Below, in pieces: positions 56,588-64,000 of a stretch of DNA of 64,000 bases (positions are counted from its first letter, which is position 1; every line of letters starts with the position of its first letter). Under the pieces are notes generated by a model, which was not told the origin of the DNA, did not search any database, and worked only from the letters and a program-made list of their open reading frames with translations. The translations under genes were made by a program, and so were the position numbers. The stretch comes from Diphasiastrum complanatum (taxonomy: Eukaryota; Streptophyta; Lycopodiopsida; Lycopodiales; Lycopodiaceae): contig CM055092.1 in assembly GCA_029204225.1 (NCBI GenBank), positions 22,097,669 through 22,161,668 on the forward strand. The letters are read 5' to 3'.

Positions 56588-57395
56588 ATGAACAACGGAA
56601 CCACTCAGGAGTACAAGGATAAGATAACCATTCCAAAATTCAATGGTGACTTTAAGACCGTTGACATTGAGGAGTGGTTGGATAAATTAGATTGCTACTT
56701 TACTCTGTTCAATAGAGATGATCGGGATAAAATCACTTTTGCTATGATCTACTTTGAAGAAGCAACTTATGAGTGGTGGAAGCGAAGGGAGAATAGGTTA
56801 TCAATAGAGGAATGTAATGCACAAACTAATTGGCCGTTATTTAAGAATGCTTGTATTGAGACCTTCAAAAGACCATTCCAAGATGATGACAACTTTAAAA
56901 GATGGACAAGGATACGTCATAAGAGTTTGATACAAGAGTATAACTTCGATTTTTGGAGTCTAACTCTTAAACTACCCACAATGTTTGATGCAGATCACTT
57001 ACGAAGGTATATACAAGGATTGCAATCGGATATTGGAGCTGATGTAGCAGCACGTTTTTGTACTGATCTCGATCAAGCTATGCAAGTGGCTCTTAAAATT
57101 GAGCCTAAATATGCTAGTAAGTACCTACTTTTTCCTTGTTCCATTTGGCAGTTTTGGGCATATTCACACTCAATTGTGGTAAGTTTGATATATTTTTAAT
57201 CTGGTATTTTTATTCATGTTACGGTTTTAGTTTACTTCAACCTTTAGCATTTGGAAAAAGCAAGATGCATGTGAGTATGTTAACCTCTTATATAATTGCT
57301 TATCCATTAGTCAACTCATTGATTTTTTAGCTCCATCAATATTCAACAGGCCTAAGAAGATGCCAGAAAGTTTACCAGGTATGCAATGAAAAACC
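56588..57395 (+). pseudogene. Ty3/gypsy gag fragment with an intron-like segment
   Basis: The frame from 56588 carries a Retrotrans_gag domain: KITIPKFNGDFKTVDIEEWL, KLDCYFTLFNRDDRDKITFA, YFEEATYEWWKRRENRL, FKNACIETFKRPFQDDDNF, LRRYIQGLQSDIGADVAARF, and ends in KIEPKYA. Here a GTAAGT occurs (57117-57122). A TTTTTTAG at 57323-57330 is followed by CTCCATCAATATTCAACAGG, which continues the same product in frame (PSIFNRPKKMPESLPGM) if the 214 bp are removed, up to a TGA. No protease, RT or integrase follows. Either an insertion resembling an intron or a real splice unit. Confidence 0.75.
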
Positions 57396-59921
<2,526 letters not shown>

Positions 59922-60230
59922 CTCACACATCTCGCATCTCGAATATCTCACATATCTCGCATACTCAGAGAGAGAGTCCAGGTCAGAGAGAGGCTGAGAG
60001 TGACCTTTGGGACCTTCGCATATCTCGCACATCTTGCGATCAGAGAGAGAGGTACCTTCGCATATCTCGCGATTGCTGACCAGAAAAAAACATGAAGGAA
60101 AATGTGGTTTCCGAACAGCGTGAGTGACCCGGGAACACTAAAGTTTTATTATATAAATAGCGAAGTGTGCCCGTCGATGAAGGGCGACTGATGGTGTGTT
60201 TGTGTGTGCGCACGGGGGCGATTGCGATGC

Positions 60231-62297
<2,067 letters not shown>

Positions 62298-62347
62298 GAA
62301 GGAAATTGTCGGAGCAACCGTTGAAGGCAATTGTCGAAGCATCATTC
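62298..62347. repeat. 25-bp unit repeated twice
   Basis: GAAGGAAATTGTCGGAGCA and GAAGGCAATTGTCGAAGCA head two tandem 25-bp units. A related word (AAAGGCAATTATTGAAGCA) recurs at 62865, on the other side of the ORF fragment. Confidence 0.8.
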
Positions 62348-62899
62348 TTTGTTTCGTTTAGCTGGAGAGGAATGCGAATCACATATTTCTGTAGAGAGGA
62401 CCATTTCTTGGTTTTTGTGGTTCCTCATAATCTTGCTCTCTATTTCCTCATCCCTTGTTGAAAGTAGCAAATGATTAGCCTCTTGCTGGATCCGAGTGTT
62501 GGCTGTATTTTCTTCCAAGGAATGCCTTGCTAGGTTTTCTAGTTTTTCCATCTGCTTTCAATGCTGGTGGTCGTGGGAGGATACTAGGGTTGGAGATAGT
62601 AATGTCGTTAGCGATTCTTTCAAATTTGCAATCTTAAGAGGCAAAGGCTGATTGTAAGAAGAGGAGTCAACCATTTCTGTCGATTCCGAATCTGTATTTG
62701 AATTGCAAGCGTAACTCTTTGTGCTGGGAAAAGAAACGGTTTTTGATAGAGAATAAAGCCCCGTACTCTTAAGTTGCAAAGTAGAAGGGCTATCCGAGAC
62801 GGAGGATGAAGCTTTGTTGTTGAGAGCTCCTTCACTAGAATCAAATCGGCAGAAATCACTAATGTCAAAGGCAATTATTGAAGCAACTGTCGTGGTCAA
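62342..62899 (-). pseudogene. Serine-rich ORF fragment of unknown identity with one stop
   Basis: A minus-strand frame runs from 62899 to 62342, 185 codons, with one in-frame TGA at 62558-62560. It reads FDISDFCRFDSSEGALNNKA, VSDSPSTLQLKSTGLYSLSK, then MEKLENLARHSLEENTANTR, EEIESKIMRNHKNQEM. The composition (Ser-rich, then charged and helical) looks like a real protein, but I do not recognise it. It is flanked by similar ~20-bp words (62323 and 62865), so it may be a captured gene fragment inside a small element. Confidence 0.35.
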
Positions 62900-62939
62900 C
62901 TATCGTAGCCTTTTGCTTACAAGACAGAAGAAAGGTCGA

Positions 62940-63125
62940 CACATACGACTCCAACACTTTGAATTCGAGTTCAAGTCATACGACTCTCACTAGCTGTCGA
63001 CTGTCGGCTGTCGATTGTCGAATGGCATTCAACAAACTACTATGAAGCCTATTCAACCATAGACTGTCGACCTCGATTCGACAAATGACTACCGACTATC
63101 GACTATTGATTCGACTATGGCCCAT
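62940..63125. repeat. Cluster of (C/T)GTCGA(C/T) words
   Basis: Many GTCGACTG, CTGTCGA, ATTCGAC and ACTATCGAC words lie close together in both orientations, with no simple period. Function unknown; possibly subterminal motifs of a DNA transposon. Confidence 0.5.
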
Positions 63126-63376
63126 CTAGTTTTGACCTTGGGCAATTTCTGACCTCGTATAACATTTTCAACCCTACATCTGATTTTGACTTAATGTATA
63201 GAATCTTTCACGATCGGGCATGACCTTCAACAGAATCAGATTCTATCATATGGCGATTGTTAACAGCTAAATAAAGTGCCTTAATCCATCTTGTATATTA
63301 AGCATCTTTTTGTAAAGCTATCAAATATATGCAACCTATGCAATATGTTGTATAGAGACAATGCATAGAGCATCAT

Positions 63377-63385
63377 TCTCTCTCT

Positions 63386-63473
<88 letters not shown>
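63377..63473. repeat. (CT)n(CA)n compound microsatellite
   Basis: CT tract with one interruption near 63389, then CA to 63473. Confidence 0.97.
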
Positions 63474-63476
<3 letters not shown>

Positions 63477-63480
63477 TGTG

Positions 63481-64000
63481 CTAATGGCCAAGGAACTTTC
63501 GAAAATAGTCACATGTATCAAACTATTTCTTAGTGCTGATGAGCAAGCCATTTCTAAATGGAAACTCAGAGATGGTAAAGCAATCGCCTTAATGACCCTG
63601 AATATATCAGACACATAGATTGGCCATATTAGACAAGCCCAATCCTCTAAGGGAGCTTGGGACATTCTAAGCACACTGTATGAGAAGTGAGGAATGTCAC
63701 TTCGAAATTGCATCTAAGGAGAAAAAATTTCTCTCTCAAAATGTTGCCACAACGGACCTCTGCATCTGCTATGGAAAGACTGATCCAAACGATATCCATA
63801 CATTGCATGAATATACAAATGTAAATTGGGCAAGTAATGTCGACACAAAAGTATCCATTGCTAGATTTGTTGTCCTGCTCAAAAATGGTCCGATATTTTG
63901 AATAGCTGAAAGCAAACCTCCATTGCAATGTCCTCAACATAATTTGAGTACATTGCTACTTCACAGGCCACCAAGGAGGCAATCTGGTTGAGAAATTTGT
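63481..64000 (+). mobile_element. Ty1/copia deletion derivative (gag start joined to RNase H)
   Basis: MAKELSKIVTCIKLFLSADE, then AISKWKLRDGKAIALMTLNI and IGHIRQAQSSKGAWDILSTL are Copia gag. From about 63776 the sequence is RNase H (HTLHEYTNVNWASNVDTKVS, RFVVLLKNGPIF) and reaches the window edge in its C-terminal part. Protease, integrase and RT are missing between. The gag begins directly after the (CA)n tract. Several stops. Confidence 0.7.

Overview
The window looks like nuclear DNA of a seed plant. It has one interrupted plant-type housekeeping gene (the peroxin gene PEX13, minus strand), many Ty1/copia and Ty3/gypsy LTR retrotransposons with plant-style initiator tRNA-Met primer sites, a hAT transposase relic, hAT-type and foldback MITE-like elements, and very long (GA)n, (AT)n and (GT)n microsatellites. 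I see no prokaryotic features. The species cannot be read from the sequence. Most of the window is repeat-derived.

Layout. 1-6.7 kb: two internally deleted Copia relics in opposite orientations, one unidentified gene fragment and a 131-bp (GA)n tract. 6.7-11.9 kb: an LTR element with two ~485-bp LTRs and a 4.2-kb interior whose only recognisable coding remnant is a chromodomain-like tail beside the polypurine tract. 12.98-16.66 kb: four exons of PEX13 with consistent splice sites and phases; the first coding exon was not found. Intron 3 (13412-15943 in the numbering used here) holds a near-perfect 98-bp hairpin, a proline-rich broken ORF and several microsatellites. 19.0-20.7 kb: a decayed hAT transposase. 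20.8-25.0 kb: a Ty3/gypsy element with a repetitive leader. 25.0-27.0 kb: a second gypsy relic split by a 735-bp hAT-type MITE with an exact 8-bp target duplication. 28.3-28.8 kb: a 30-bp perfect palindrome and two foldback elements of one family. 30.5-36.1 kb: truncated Copia and gypsy pol relics.

36.4-52.3 kb is one nested structure. A plus-strand gypsy element was entered twice by minus-strand Copia elements (37965-42535 and 44464-50419), each with paired LTRs and a 5-bp target duplication differing at one base. Both ends of the gypsy element carry clusters of GAAnnTTC motifs resembling heat-shock elements. 54.8-55.1 kb: a second 8-bp-TSD MITE sharing the CATAG...CTATG termini of the first. 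56.6 kb: a gag fragment containing an intron-like GT-AG segment. 59.8-60.4 kb: two long (GA)n tracts with similar flanks. The right edge has an ORF fragment beside GTCGA-rich repeats and a further Copia deletion derivative.

Only PEX13 appears to be a working host gene. The mobile elements seem largely dead, but the LTR pairs, target duplications and nesting order give a relative insertion history. The best candidates for something undescribed are the chromodomain-tail LTR element, the CATAG hAT MITE family, the paired foldback elements, the PEX13 intronic hairpin and the GAAnnTTC clusters. All identity counts were made by eye.
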